Below, one piece after another: positions 46,451-56,332 of a DNA stretch of 64,000 nt (its first letter is position 1; each line of letters begins with the position of its first letter). The stretch is taken from assembly GCF_000426725.1 (NCBI RefSeq), contig NZ_KE384560.1, positions 1,249,048 to 1,313,047 on the forward strand, in the 5' to 3' direction. Source of the DNA: Sporocytophaga myxococcoides DSM 11118. GTDB taxonomy: Bacteria; Bacteroidota; Bacteroidia; Cytophagales; Cytophagaceae. The notes beneath the pieces are model-generated. The model made no database searches. It saw only the letters and a program-made list of their open reading frames with translations, and was not told the DNA's origin. The translations under genes were made by a program, and so were the position numbers.

Positions 46451-48232
46451 CTATTTGCCTCTTAAAGCTTCTAATGCAAAGCTTAAATAGACAAATGGAG
46501 CATTCCAATTAATTGCAATCTCATTAGAAGCATAGCTGCATTTATGATCGATATAAGATTTTGCGTGAGCTGTGGATGTATATACAGATCCGGGACAGTC
46601 AGCCTTATCTTCCTGACCTGGATTTGGACCACCAGCAAGAAGACCTGGAACCGGATCTTCTATACCGTCAGCTTCTGAAGGTCTTGTGTGAGGATGCATA
46701 ACTTTTTTGCTTCCAAATCCTGTTAGGAAGCAATAGCCAGTTGCATTTCTTCCAAGCAGATAGTCCATGTTAGATTGAGCTGCATCCAAATAGTTTTTGT
46801 CTTTAGTAAGAAGGTAAGCCTGGATTAGAAGGACCCCCTGATTAGCTGCAATACTGTTGCTTCCCCATCTAAAATCACCTCCTGAAGTTCCCATTGCAGT
46901 TCCATATGCAGATTTTTCTGCGTTTTCTTTGTATTTATTTGCAAGGCTTACGATTTTTCCAGTAATAACATCGGGGTTAATGTTTTCAAATTCAGCAAGC
47001 TTGGATTTGTTTTGCGCGATTGTGTAAAGACCTAAAGTTGAGACACTAGCCCAGTCAGGTATTGATGGGGTCTGAGCAAGTGAGTATTCTAATTTAGACT
47101 CTTCGAAATACGCACCTTTACCTGTAGTTACAAAGAGCTCAATTGCAGCCCACTGAAATTCATCTTCAAATTTGGTGTCGCCATATTCACCTGTTCTAAT
47201 ACCTGGCTGAAATTTTTGATTTAATGTAGTTTGTCTGTATTCAATGTTTGGATTCTTTTTAGCCCAAGCATATGCTTTAACAGCTGCATTTTTAAGAGAG
47301 TCAGAAAGACCAGGGAACTCTTTTTTGTATTTGGCAAATACTCTTGATGCTTGCGCGGTTACTGCAGCAAAATCAAGAGAAGCAGCGGTTCCTTTCTGCA
47401 CGACATATCGAGGAGCTTTTGCATCTGCTGGCATGATGTAACCGTCAAAGCTTGGGTTAGTAAGTTTATGGTAAACACCACCGTCTTCATCTTGCATAGT
47501 AAGCATCCATCTTACGTTCCACAAAATTTCGTCAAGAAGGTCAGGAACATTGTTCTTGCTTTCCGGGATGTTAAGCTTTACAGTATCTGCGAATTTTGGA
47601 AATTGCTCATAAATGAAAAGCAATGTATAAGTACTGATACCTGAGTTTACAATATATTTATTATAATCACCTGCATCGTACCAACCTCTAGGAGAAGAGA
47701 TTTCAAATTTTTCAGGACGTGTAGCTGTAGCTGCAGATCCGTGAACCATTACTTTATTGTCAGGATGTCCTGCTGGTCTTGCCCATTTTCCTGCATGTTC
47801 AGGAGTCAGGTCAATAGAAGCTCTTTGATAGTAGTAACCTCTGATACTTCCTTTGGCCACGGGAAGTAAAACCTTTTCTTGAATTTCAAAAGGGAATGAA
47901 TATCCCAATTTGGGCACAAAAACGCGGTAAGTTCCCGGAGTTTTAAATTTGGAAAAATCAGCCTTGCTAACATTTTCTTTTGAATGTTCCCATATAACCC
48001 CAGGGGTTAACTGTCCTGTGAAGACTGTATCTTTCAGATTTTCTTTTATTACATAAAATTTATCTGAAGGTGCATCAACAACGACTGCCGTTTTAGGGCC
48101 AGATGGATAAAATCCTACCTGATTCAGGCGGATATCCTCCGTAAGTTTTGATTGAGATTGCGCTTCCGGAGTAAGTAATAGAATTGGAAGAGAAAAAAGT
48201 GCTAACTTTTTGATATTTACCAATTTAATCAT
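46451..48232 (-). CDS. Glycoside hydrolase family 9 endoglucanase
   Basis: 593 residues. Signal peptide MIKLVNIKKLALFSLPILLLTPEAQS. An N-terminal cellulase Ig-like domain (about 30-125, RLNQVGFYPSGPKTAVVV) precedes the GH9 (alpha/alpha)6 catalytic domain. Catalytic Asp residues lie in WYDAGDYNKY (D186, D189), the TGFGSKKVMHPHTRPS signature is present, and the acid is E571 in SNEIAINWNAP. It hydrolyses internal beta-1,4 bonds in cellulose or cello-oligosaccharides. It ends right after the catalytic domain: no carbohydrate-binding module, no dockerin and no T9SS sorting domain. It is therefore probably periplasmic or outer-membrane associated. Single gene with a strong terminator. Confidence 0.93.
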   Translation of the reverse strand: MIKLVNIKKLALFSLPILLLTPEAQSQSKLTEDIRLNQVGFYPSGPKTAVVVDAPSDKFYVIKENLKDTVFTGQLTPGVIWEHSKENVSKADFSKFKTPGTYRVFVPKLGYSFPFEIQEKVLLPVAKGSIRGYYYQRASIDLTPEHAGKWARPAGHPDNKVMVHGSAATATRPEKFEISSPRGWYDAGDYNKYIVNSGISTYTLLFIYEQFPKFADTVKLNIPESKNNVPDLLDEILWNVRWMLTMQDEDGGVYHKLTNPSFDGYIMPADAKAPRYVVQKGTAASLDFAAVTAQASRVFAKYKKEFPGLSDSLKNAAVKAYAWAKKNPNIEYRQTTLNQKFQPGIRTGEYGDTKFEDEFQWAAIELFVTTGKGAYFEESKLEYSLAQTPSIPDWASVSTLGLYTIAQNKSKLAEFENINPDVITGKIVSLANKYKENAEKSAYGTAMGTSGGDFRWGSNSIAANQGVLLIQAYLLTKDKNYLDAAQSNMDYLLGRNATGYCFLTGFGSKKVMHPHTRPSEADGIEDPVPGLLAGGPNPGQEDKADCPGSVYTSTAHAKSYIDHKCSYASNEIAINWNAPFVYLSFALEALRGK

Positions 48233-48396
48233 AGTTTTTTACCGTGTTTGGATAAAATATTTAATAATTTATAAATATAGTTCAAAAATTTCTGTCTTTT
48301 ACCTTTAAAAGTACTTTTGTAAGGGAAAAAATATACTAATTTTCAACTCTTTCCTGTAAATGTACAAATTCAAAAACAAATCTTAAATTCTGAATG

Positions 48397-50274
48397 TTAA
48401 GCTTTTTCAGATAGTTCTAACCAACGTAAAGTTTTTTCTTCCAAGGTGGAATTTACATTTTCAAACTCCTTGGAAAGTTTAGTAAGCTCATCATGACTTA
48501 TAGAGGAAGAAGATAACTTATCTGTCAATTCGGTCTTTTTCTTTTCTAGCTTTTCTATTTCTTTCTCTAAAGTCTCAAATTCTTGTTTCTCTTTAAAAGA
48601 TAGTTTTTTCTTTTCCTCTACAGGTTTGGAAGGCGCTGTTTGCTCTATCGGTTTTTCTTTCGGTTTTTCTTTTGATTTACCATCTGACTGCTTTTCCAAC
48701 TCTTCCACATGATTACGATAGTCAGTATAGTTTCCTGGGAAATCTTTGATAGTGGCCGAACCATCAAAGATGAAAACATGGTCTATCAGTTTATCCATGA
48801 AGTATCTATCGTGTGAAACAATTACCAAAGATCCTTCATAGCCCATCAAGAAAGATTCGAGCACATTGAGAGTAGGGATGTCAAGATCGTTGGTCGGTTC
48901 ATCAAGAATCAGGAAATTAGGATTGCTGATCAAAACTCTTAGCAACTGAAGTCGTTTTTTCTCTCCTCCGCTAAGTTTATTGACGTAGGTGTATTGAACA
49001 GCAGGAGGGAAGAGGAATTTCTGAAGAAACTGAGAAGCGCTGAGAGTTTCTCCATTTCCGATAGGTATATGTTCTGCAACCTCTTTTACAATATCTATCA
49101 CACGCTGATCTTCTTTAAAATCAAGACCTGTTTGTGAAAAGTACCCAATCTTGGTTGTTGATCCAGGATCAATTTTTCCGCTGTCCGGTTGTATTTTTCC
49201 AGTAATGATATTCAGGAATGTAGATTTTCCTGATCCGTTTTTACCTATGATCCCGATTCTGTCTTTCTTTTTAAAGACATAAGAAAAATCATTGATAATA
49301 GGCTTGGCAAATGATTTACTTATATGGTCAATTTCGATAACCTTATTTCCTTGTCTGGAAGTCTCAACCTTTAATTCAAGAGCCTGATCGTTTCTGGTTT
49401 TGCCAGCCTTTTCTTCCAGTTCATAAAAAGCATCTACTCTGGATTTAGCTTTAGTCCCTCTGGCTTTTGGCTGTCTGCGCATCCATTCAAGCTCTTTACG
49501 TAAAAGGTTATTGGCTTTGTCTGTCTCTGCCTGTTCTATGGAAAGACGCTCAGCCTTTTTCTCCAGGAAGAAGCTATAATTACCTTTGTACCGGTATATT
49601 TTACCTCCATCCAGTTCCACGATTTCATTGGTTACTCTGTCGAGGAAATATCTGTCGTGGGTTACAAGCAGGAGTGTTGTATTGCTGGTGGAAAGAAATC
49701 CTTCTAGCCATTCAACAGTATCAAGGTCAAGGTGGTTGGTAGGTTCATCGAGAATCAACAAGTCAGGACTTTCTATTAATAACCTTGCAAGGGCAATTCT
49801 TTTCTTCTGACCTCCTGAAAGGTCCTTTATTTTCTGGTCAAGAATGGTGATGCCCATTTTGCCGATGATCTGCTTTACTTTACTTTCATAATCCCAGGCA
49901 TTCAGAGCATCCATCTTTTCCATTGCCTTTTGCAGGGCATTCGAATCTTCACTATTGTTTAGGGCATCTTCATATTCTTTGATAGCTAGTAAAGACGCAC
50001 TTTCTGAGGAGAATAATGCTTCCATCACATTAATGCCTTCTGGGAATTCAGGGTCCTGATCAAGGAAGCCCACGGTTATTCCAGAAGAAACAGCGACATG
50101 GCCGCGGTCAGGACTTAATTTGCCCGATAAAATCTGAAACAGAGTAGATTTTCCAGCACCATTTGCACCGACCAGTCCTATTTTTTCACCTTTACTAATA
50201 CCAAAGTTTAAATCCTGGAATAACCATTTTTCATTGTATGATTTTCCGAGAGATTCGCCTGAAAGATAATTCAT
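48397..50274 (-). CDS. ABC-F family ATPase (Uup-like)
   Basis: 625 residues from the ATG at 50274 (MNYLSGESLGKSYNEKW), preferred over a longer frame whose extra 21 residues are not conserved. Two ABC domains: Walker A GANGAGKST and GKNGSGKST, signatures LSGGQKKR and LSGGEKKR, Walker B LLILDEPTNHLD and FLILDEPTNDLD. A charged linker (KARGTKAKSR) joins them, and a C-terminal coiled coil (about 530-625) marks the Uup branch. No membrane domain. ABC-F proteins act on the ribosome or DNA intermediates. Downstream of the GH57 terminator and so independent. Confidence 0.9.
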   Translation of the reverse strand: MNYLSGESLGKSYNEKWLFQDLNFGISKGEKIGLVGANGAGKSTLFQILSGKLSPDRGHVAVSSGITVGFLDQDPEFPEGINVMEALFSSESASLLAIKEYEDALNNSEDSNALQKAMEKMDALNAWDYESKVKQIIGKMGITILDQKIKDLSGGQKKRIALARLLIESPDLLILDEPTNHLDLDTVEWLEGFLSTSNTTLLLVTHDRYFLDRVTNEIVELDGGKIYRYKGNYSFFLEKKAERLSIEQAETDKANNLLRKELEWMRRQPKARGTKAKSRVDAFYELEEKAGKTRNDQALELKVETSRQGNKVIEIDHISKSFAKPIINDFSYVFKKKDRIGIIGKNGSGKSTFLNIITGKIQPDSGKIDPGSTTKIGYFSQTGLDFKEDQRVIDIVKEVAEHIPIGNGETLSASQFLQKFLFPPAVQYTYVNKLSGGEKKRLQLLRVLISNPNFLILDEPTNDLDIPTLNVLESFLMGYEGSLVIVSHDRYFMDKLIDHVFIFDGSATIKDFPGNYTDYRNHVEELEKQSDGKSKEKPKEKPIEQTAPSKPVEEKKKLSFKEKQEFETLEKEIEKLEKKKTELTDKLSSSSISHDELTKLSKEFENVNSTLEEKTLRWLELSEKA

Positions 50275-50290
50275 TGAGTTGATTTCTTGT

Positions 50291-50335
50291 AAAATAAAAA
50301 GCCTTATTGCATACTTAGAAAGCTTGCAATAAGGC
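50291..50335 (-). terminator. Terminator after GH57 gene
   Basis: GCCTTATTGCA (50301-50311) pairs with TGCAATAAGGC (50325-50335); on the minus strand a U-rich stretch follows. Confidence 0.85.
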
Positions 50336-50359
50336 AAAGTAAATGAATATAAGGCAAAC

Positions 50360-51565
50360 TTAAAACACTCTTGCTGTAGCTAGTGAATGTTTATTTACCT
50401 CCACTTCCAGATCTGCAAGTGCATTAATGAAGTAAATGTATGAATCGTAAGGGGAGTTATAAGGACTGAAGTATTTATGTACTACTCCATCTGACCAATA
50501 TTTTGTACACATATAATAGAAAAGATCTGAGGTTTGTAGTCTCGCCCATCTTTCTATCAGGTCTTTATCTCCGGAGTTTTTTACATCCTCTTCCATAGCA
50601 TATAATTTGGAAAGAGATTCAGATTGCATTGAGTTGCTCAACCAGGCGCTAAGATCTCTTTCTGAATCTGCCCAGGATGTAGTTGCATGTGCATCATAAA
50701 CATCTTTGATTTGATAATCATCAGCAACTTCTCCAACAGTTTTGAATGAAAAATCTTTATTCTTTAAAATTTCTTCCGGCAGGTGCGCCATAAATTCAAA
50801 AATGCCAGTTTCTTTCCATTGGTGTTCACCAAAGGTTTCATAATCCATAAACAGATTAATAGTATCTGCAGATTGAGCATTGTGAAGCCATGAAGCAAAT
50901 TTTTGCGCAGTAAGCGGATATTCAGGCCAGTCGCTGTTTGAAAATCTGAAAGCAATGTCATCTGATAGTCTGAAGTTTTTAAGAAGACATTTAATTTTCT
51001 TGTTGTTGGGAGCAGTATAAACCTGATTGGGTGTTCTACCTTGAAGAAGGCCATCAACACCTTCACAGAGTATTGCTTTGTAGCCCATCTTCTGAATAAA
51101 ATCAGCCAGATCGTTGTTGTAAATCAATTCTGTGTTTCTGAAAACAACTGGCTCCTGATTAAAGTAATGTTTGATTTTCTTTTCATGAAGTTCTATCTGT
51201 CTCACAAATTCATCTTTGGAATAAAGATAGCTTAGTGAGTGGTGATAAGTTTCTCCAAGAAACTCCACACAGCCCGTTCTAGCAAGGTCAATAAAAGACT
51301 CCAATACATCAGGTCTGTATTTTTCGAATTGTTCCAGAGCTATTCCACTGATGGAATATGATATTCTGAACTGCTTATTGAACTTTTTGATAAGTTCAAG
51401 CATCAGCTTGTTTGCTGGTAAATAGCATTTATCTGATACTTTATTCAGAATTTCTTTGTTTAGTCTTTCGTCCGAGTAATTATGATCATTACCTATATTG
51501 AAGAACGAATACTGTTTTAGCCGGTATGGTTGATGTACCTGAAAATAAAAACAAACTGCTGGCAT
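50360..51565 (-). CDS. Glycoside hydrolase family 57 (alpha-amylase type)
   Basis: 401 residues, cytosolic (no signal). It starts MPAVCFYFQVHQPYRL, the family's first conserved region with H11-Q-P. FRNTELIYNN holds the likely nucleophile E146, and FMDYETFGEHQW holds the likely acid D241. A helical C-terminal part follows. GH57 enzymes act on alpha-1,4 or alpha-1,6 glucans such as glycogen and amylose. It lies 24 bp downstream of the GT4 gene and is very likely co-transcribed, giving a glycan synthase-hydrolase pair for glycogen turnover. Confidence 0.9.
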   Translation of the reverse strand: MPAVCFYFQVHQPYRLKQYSFFNIGNDHNYSDERLNKEILNKVSDKCYLPANKLMLELIKKFNKQFRISYSISGIALEQFEKYRPDVLESFIDLARTGCVEFLGETYHHSLSYLYSKDEFVRQIELHEKKIKHYFNQEPVVFRNTELIYNNDLADFIQKMGYKAILCEGVDGLLQGRTPNQVYTAPNNKKIKCLLKNFRLSDDIAFRFSNSDWPEYPLTAQKFASWLHNAQSADTINLFMDYETFGEHQWKETGIFEFMAHLPEEILKNKDFSFKTVGEVADDYQIKDVYDAHATTSWADSERDLSAWLSNSMQSESLSKLYAMEEDVKNSGDKDLIERWARLQTSDLFYYMCTKYWSDGVVHKYFSPYNSPYDSYIYFINALADLEVEVNKHSLATARVF

Positions 51566-51589
51566 AATCCGAATGATTTTTAAATATTT

Positions 51590-52864
51590 TTAAAGTACTC
51601 TTTTATAAACATCTGCTACTTTATCAGCAGCTTTATCCCATGTTAGATTTTCCAGATCACGGAATGCATCTTTAACTACGGATTCTCTTAGGGAATCGTT
51701 CTGAAGCAAAGATATTATATGTCCTGCCATTTTATCAACATCCCAGAAATCAGCTTTCAGTGCCCCGTACAATACTTCTGATACTCCTGACTGCTTAGAT
51801 ATCACGCAGGGAATTCCAAACTGAGCGGCTTCCAAAGCAGATAGTCCGAAAGGCTCTGATACTGATGGCATCACATATACATCAGCAATTGAAAGCAGCT
51901 TATGAACTTTCTCTTTATTTAAGAACCCTGTGAAATGGAATTTATTTCCAATTTGTCTGTAAGCACCTGATTCTATGAGTCCTCTTAGTTTATCTCCTGT
52001 TCCTGCCATTACAAATCTTGAATTGGGTGCATGCTCTATTACTTTAGAAGCTATGTCAAGAAAATACTCAGGTCCTTTTTGACCTGTAACTCTTCCTAAA
52101 AACAGAACAAGTTTTTCAGGAAAATCCTTCGTATCATGAAATACATGAACAGGATCTGCTCCATTGTGAACAGGGTAGATTTTTCTTTCATCTACATCAT
52201 AATGGTTCTTAGCAATAGAACCTGTGTAACGGCTTACTGGAATTATGGCATCTGCATAGTGCATACCCCATCTTTCGATATCGTAAACCCAGCCTCTGCT
52301 ATCAGGTCCACCTCTGTCATAGTCCAAAGAATGAACATGAAGCACCAACGGTTTCCCTGACAGGGCTTTGATCTCAATGCCTGCAAGAAAAGTCATCCAA
52401 TCATGACAATGAATAATATCAAAATCTTTTGTCATTGCAAGACGAGCGCAAAACTTAGCGTATTCAATCACTTTGTTGATAACATCATCTCCGTAAAGGT
52501 CGCCTACTTTGAAGACATTCACATTGGTATCCAACTTGAAGTCTATAGACTTTCCTCTAATGATATCAAAATCTGATTCAGCAGTTTCGTAAGGAAAAAT
52601 ATTGGCCTCTACAGTAGTGACATGGGCAAATTCTTTATAGTATTTGCTGGTGCGGATCTTTTTAAGATTCTCTACTTCGACGTTATTCAGCCCTATCAGT
52701 TCCACATTGTTAACCATGTAATTAGGATCTGATTTTGGGATGATCATGGACAGCTCTACATGTTGGGATAAAGCTTTGCACAACCCGAGACAGGCAACCC
52801 CAAGGCCGCCATTTATAATGGGAGGGAACTCCCATCCGAGCATTAGTACTCTTGGTTTTCTCAT
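51590..52864 (-). CDS. Glycosyltransferase family 4 (glycogen synthase-like)
   Basis: 424 residues. The N-terminal GT5-like domain has LMLGWEFPPIINGGLGVACLGL, matching the start of starch/glycogen synthase catalytic domains. The C-terminal GT-B half has LFLGRVTGQKGPEYFLD and the E-x7-E motif SEPFGLSALEAAQFG. HCHDWMTFLAG is the acceptor-side motif. It transfers glucose or another sugar, probably to an alpha-glucan. It leads the operon with GH57 and diverges from the GH31 gene, so all three may serve storage-glycan metabolism. Confidence 0.88.
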   Translation of the reverse strand: MRKPRVLMLGWEFPPIINGGLGVACLGLCKALSQHVELSMIIPKSDPNYMVNNVELIGLNNVEVENLKKIRTSKYYKEFAHVTTVEANIFPYETAESDFDIIRGKSIDFKLDTNVNVFKVGDLYGDDVINKVIEYAKFCARLAMTKDFDIIHCHDWMTFLAGIEIKALSGKPLVLHVHSLDYDRGGPDSRGWVYDIERWGMHYADAIIPVSRYTGSIAKNHYDVDERKIYPVHNGADPVHVFHDTKDFPEKLVLFLGRVTGQKGPEYFLDIASKVIEHAPNSRFVMAGTGDKLRGLIESGAYRQIGNKFHFTGFLNKEKVHKLLSIADVYVMPSVSEPFGLSALEAAQFGIPCVISKQSGVSEVLYGALKADFWDVDKMAGHIISLLQNDSLRESVVKDAFRDLENLTWDKAADKVADVYKRVL

Positions 52865-53218
52865 ATTAGTCTTTCCTTGAAAAATCTACTTTATAACCAG
52901 ATAATCAGCGTAGTGTTTTTCTTTTTTTTAAATAAACTTAATTGAACAAAATCAGTTTATCAATAACTCAACATTATAAAAATAGTTTTAGTTGAGACTT
53001 TTGAAACCATTGGAAAGTTGCTCAAAGAGAGTATAAACGAATAAAAAAAAAGAGATGTTTTCTATCTTTCTTTTTTAATTGTTAAAAAAAGTTTTTACTC
53101 TTAGTAAAGCAAGAAGAACTTTATAGGAAAGTGTTAATAAACGAATTTAAAATTGTACTATGTCTTTTTTATGCAACCTTTTGCCAGGTTTTGCATAAAG
53201 GGCTTTAAAATTGTTCTT
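52865..53218. other. Divergent intergenic region, 354 bp
   Basis: Very AT-rich spacer between the GT4 and GH31 genes, with several A and T runs near 53042-53090. It must contain two promoters, but no good TAnnTTTG box, RNA gene or hairpin was recognised. Confidence 0.5.
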
Positions 53219-55615
53219 ATGGAAAGTTACATGAATCTAGGGCAGAATCAGATATCTGTTCAACAGTTTCCCGATACAGTTCAAAGCTGGAAACGCGATG
53301 GTTATACATTTTATTTCTATTGTACGGAATCTGCGTTAGAGGTGAGTGTTAAAAGCGATAAGGTTATTCGCTTCAGGTATTCTCCCGAGAGCATTTTTCA
53401 AAGAGATTTTTCCTATTCAGGTGCTCATAATTATGAGGGAAAGGTGAAAGCCCTGGATATTAAAGAAGATGGAGAGAAGTTTACAATCGGCACTGCCTTT
53501 CTTGATGTCGTAATTACCAAACATCGTCTTCTTATTACAATCTTTGATAAAGAAGGTAAAGTTGTGATCGACGATGAAAAGGGGTTTCACTGGGAAGAGC
53601 ATAAAGACTATGGCGGGGAGATTGTGATGATGAGTAAGAAGGTTCAAAGTGGGGAACATTTTTTCGGCCTTGGAGATAAGCCTACTGATCTGAATCTGAG
53701 AGGTAAGAGGTTTGAACTCTGGGGTAAAGATACCTATGGGTTTATGAAAAATGCAGATCCTTTATATAAGAACATTCCGTTTTTTATGGGGCTCCACCAC
53801 AAGATCGGATATGGAGTTCTTTTTGATAATTCTTTCAGAACTTTTTTTGACTTCGGGTTTGAAAGAAAGAATGTATATAGTTACTGGGCACATGGTGGAG
53901 AAATGAACTATTATTTCATCTATGGACCTGAGCTTATGGATGTAGTAGAAACCTACACCAATATGACAGGCAAGCCTGAACTTCCTCCATTATGGTCTCT
54001 TGGGTATCATCAATGTAAATGGAGTTACTATCCTGAAAAGGTTGTAAAGAATATTGCTTCGGAGTTCAGAAAAAGAAGTATACCATGCGATGCCCTTTAT
54101 CTTGATATTGACTATATGGATGGCTTCAGGTGCTTCACCTGGAATAAAGATTATTTCCCTGATCCTAAAGGGTTGACGAACGAATTAGCAAAAGATGGTT
54201 ATAAGCTTGTAGTCATTATAGATCCGGGAATTAAGATTGATAAAAATTACTGGGTATATCAAGAGGCAATAGAAAAGGATTATTTCTGTAAAAGACAAGA
54301 TGGCCCGCTTATGCGAGGATCCGTATGGCCTGGAAAATGTAACTTTCCTGATTTTACAAATCCTGAGGTGAGAGAATGGTGGTCAGGCTTGTTTAAAGGC
54401 CTTATTGAAACAGGAGTTCGAGGTGTATGGAACGATATGAACGAACCTGCTGTGTTTGAGATTGAAACATTCCCTAATGATGTAAGGCACAACTATGATG
54501 GCGATCCTTGCAGTCATAGAAAAGCTCACAACGTATTTGGCATGCAAATGGCCAAAGCCACTTATGATGGTATCAAAAGGTTTCTTGCTCCAAACTATCG
54601 TCCTTTCAATATTACAAGATCTGCTTATTCCGGGATACAAAAATATTCAAGTGTATGGACAGGTGATAACGTAGCTTCATGGGAGCATTTGTGGCTTGCG
54701 AATGTAATGTGTCAGAGATTAGCTATTTCAGGTATTTCTTTCTGTGGTTCTGACATAGGTGGATTTATTGAAACTCCTTCTGGTGAAATGTATATCCGTT
54801 GGCTGCAACTTGGTATATTTCATGCATTCTGCAGAACGCACTCATCTGGTGATCACGGAGATCAGGAACCATGGTCATTCGGGGAAGAGTATGCTGAGTT
54901 AGCTAAAAAGACCATTGAATTAAGATACAAACTGTTGCCTTATCTGTATACTACCTTCTGGCAGTATTCAAAATTCGGTACACCATTCTTAAGGCCATTG
55001 ACATTCCTAGATCAGAGCGATACCGAAACGTATTTCCGCCAAGATGAATTTGGAGTAGGAGATAATCTGCTTGTAATTCCTGTTACTCAGGCTGAAGCCG
55101 ATGGTCGTTGGTTGTATCTGCCTTCAGGAGTATGGTATTACTTCTGGGACGATGAACGCTTCCACGGAAACATGGAAGTATGGGCAGAAGCAGATCTTAA
55201 CAGAGTACCTATTTTTGTAAGAGCAGGTTCTATTATTCCGATGTATCCAGTGATGCAATATGTCGGAGAGGTTGAACTGAAAGAATTAATCCTTCATGCT
55301 TATTACTATACCAAATCTCATACATCTGTTGTATATGAAGATTCAGGTGATGGGTATGGATATGAACAGGGGCAGTATAATGTAAGAACTTTCAATACCA
55401 GTGGTTCCGATAATCAGTTTGTAATTGAGCAATCTGCTCAAGGAGAATTTACTCCAACTTACCATAGTTTTGCTGTTAATGTACACGGTCTGTCATTTGA
55501 GCCTAGAAAGTGCGAAGTTGATGGGCAGGAGGTAGCGTTTACTATGGAGAATCAGGATAAAAATGAAATTAAGGTAATGGTTCCGATTCACTTCGGTAAA
55601 TTAGTGATATCATAA
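53219..55615 (+). CDS. Glycoside hydrolase family 31 alpha-glucosidase
   Basis: 798 residues from the ATG at 53219 (MESYMNLGQN); a TTG-start form from 53153 adds 22 unconserved residues. Conserved parts: an N-terminal beta-sandwich, the catalytic barrel with RGVWNDMNEP (nucleophile D406), WTGDNVASW (acid/base D483) and CGSDIGGF. A C-terminal beta-sandwich follows (SIIPMYPVMQY, YEDSGDGYGYEQG). No signal peptide, so it is cytosolic and hydrolyses alpha-linked glucose from maltodextrins or glycogen fragments. It is 1 bp upstream of deoC and overlaps no other gene. Confidence 0.93.
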   Translation: MESYMNLGQNQISVQQFPDTVQSWKRDGYTFYFYCTESALEVSVKSDKVIRFRYSPESIFQRDFSYSGAHNYEGKVKALDIKEDGEKFTIGTAFLDVVITKHRLLITIFDKEGKVVIDDEKGFHWEEHKDYGGEIVMMSKKVQSGEHFFGLGDKPTDLNLRGKRFELWGKDTYGFMKNADPLYKNIPFFMGLHHKIGYGVLFDNSFRTFFDFGFERKNVYSYWAHGGEMNYYFIYGPELMDVVETYTNMTGKPELPPLWSLGYHQCKWSYYPEKVVKNIASEFRKRSIPCDALYLDIDYMDGFRCFTWNKDYFPDPKGLTNELAKDGYKLVVIIDPGIKIDKNYWVYQEAIEKDYFCKRQDGPLMRGSVWPGKCNFPDFTNPEVREWWSGLFKGLIETGVRGVWNDMNEPAVFEIETFPNDVRHNYDGDPCSHRKAHNVFGMQMAKATYDGIKRFLAPNYRPFNITRSAYSGIQKYSSVWTGDNVASWEHLWLANVMCQRLAISGISFCGSDIGGFIETPSGEMYIRWLQLGIFHAFCRTHSSGDHGDQEPWSFGEEYAELAKKTIELRYKLLPYLYTTFWQYSKFGTPFLRPLTFLDQSDTETYFRQDEFGVGDNLLVIPVTQAEADGRWLYLPSGVWYYFWDDERFHGNMEVWAEADLNRVPIFVRAGSIIPMYPVMQYVGEVELKELILHAYYYTKSHTSVVYEDSGDGYGYEQGQYNVRTFNTSGSDNQFVIEQSAQGEFTPTYHSFAVNVHGLSFEPRKCEVDGQEVAFTMENQDKNEIKVMVPIHFGKLVIS

Positions 55616-55616
55616 A

Positions 55617-56276
55617 ATGAGTGAAATAAATTTATACCTTGAGCACACTAATTTAAAACCAGTTATTACAGATAAAGACATAGATAAGTTGGTAGCAGAG
55701 GCCAAAGAGTTTAGACTCTTTGGCATTTGTGTTCCAACTTTTTGGCTTAAAAGGGCAAAGAGAGAAGTAGGTGATGCGGATATCAGTTTGGTTACAGTAA
55801 TTGGGTTTCCATTAGGATATCAACTCACAGAAACCAGGCTTGAAGAAATTAAGCATGCCATTGCAATGGGAGCAGATGAACTTGATCTGGTGATGAATAT
55901 TTCTGCTTTTAAATCCGGAATGGAGTGGTTTAAGATTGATATTGCCAAAGCTGCTAAATGTTGTCACGAGCAACAAAAGATTCTGAAAGTGATAATTGAA
56001 ACAGCATATCTTACTGATGAAGAGATTGTGAAGGCAAGTAAAGCGGCAGCTGATGCCGGTGCTGACTTTATAAAAACATCAACAGGACTTGCCCCTGCTG
56101 GTGCTACTCCTGAGCATATTAAGCTTATAAAACAAAATATTCCTTCAACTACTGGAATAAAAGCTTCCGGAGGAATAAAAACACTAACAGATGTTAAAGC
56201 AATGATTGATGCGGGAGCTGATCGCATTGGAACTTCTTCTTCTGTTGCTATAATGAAGGATTATCTTTCATCCTGA
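55617..56276 (+). CDS. deoC: Deoxyribose-phosphate aldolase
   Basis: 219 residues. Class I aldolase fold with Schiff-base lysine K153 in ADFIKTSTG, proton-relay K182 in GIKASGGIK and DELDLVMN (D88/D90). It converts 2-deoxyribose-5-phosphate to glyceraldehyde-3-phosphate and acetaldehyde in nucleoside catabolism. It begins 1 bp after the GH31 stop and is co-transcribed with it. Confidence 0.96.
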   Translation: MSEINLYLEHTNLKPVITDKDIDKLVAEAKEFRLFGICVPTFWLKRAKREVGDADISLVTVIGFPLGYQLTETRLEEIKHAIAMGADELDLVMNISAFKSGMEWFKIDIAKAAKCCHEQQKILKVIIETAYLTDEEIVKASKAAADAGADFIKTSTGLAPAGATPEHIKLIKQNIPSTTGIKASGGIKTLTDVKAMIDAGADRIGTSSSVAIMKDYLSS

Positions 56277-56332
56277 TTTTTTATACTTATCTTTTCAGGA
56301 TTAAGGAATCATAATTTTGTGTATTGTTATTC

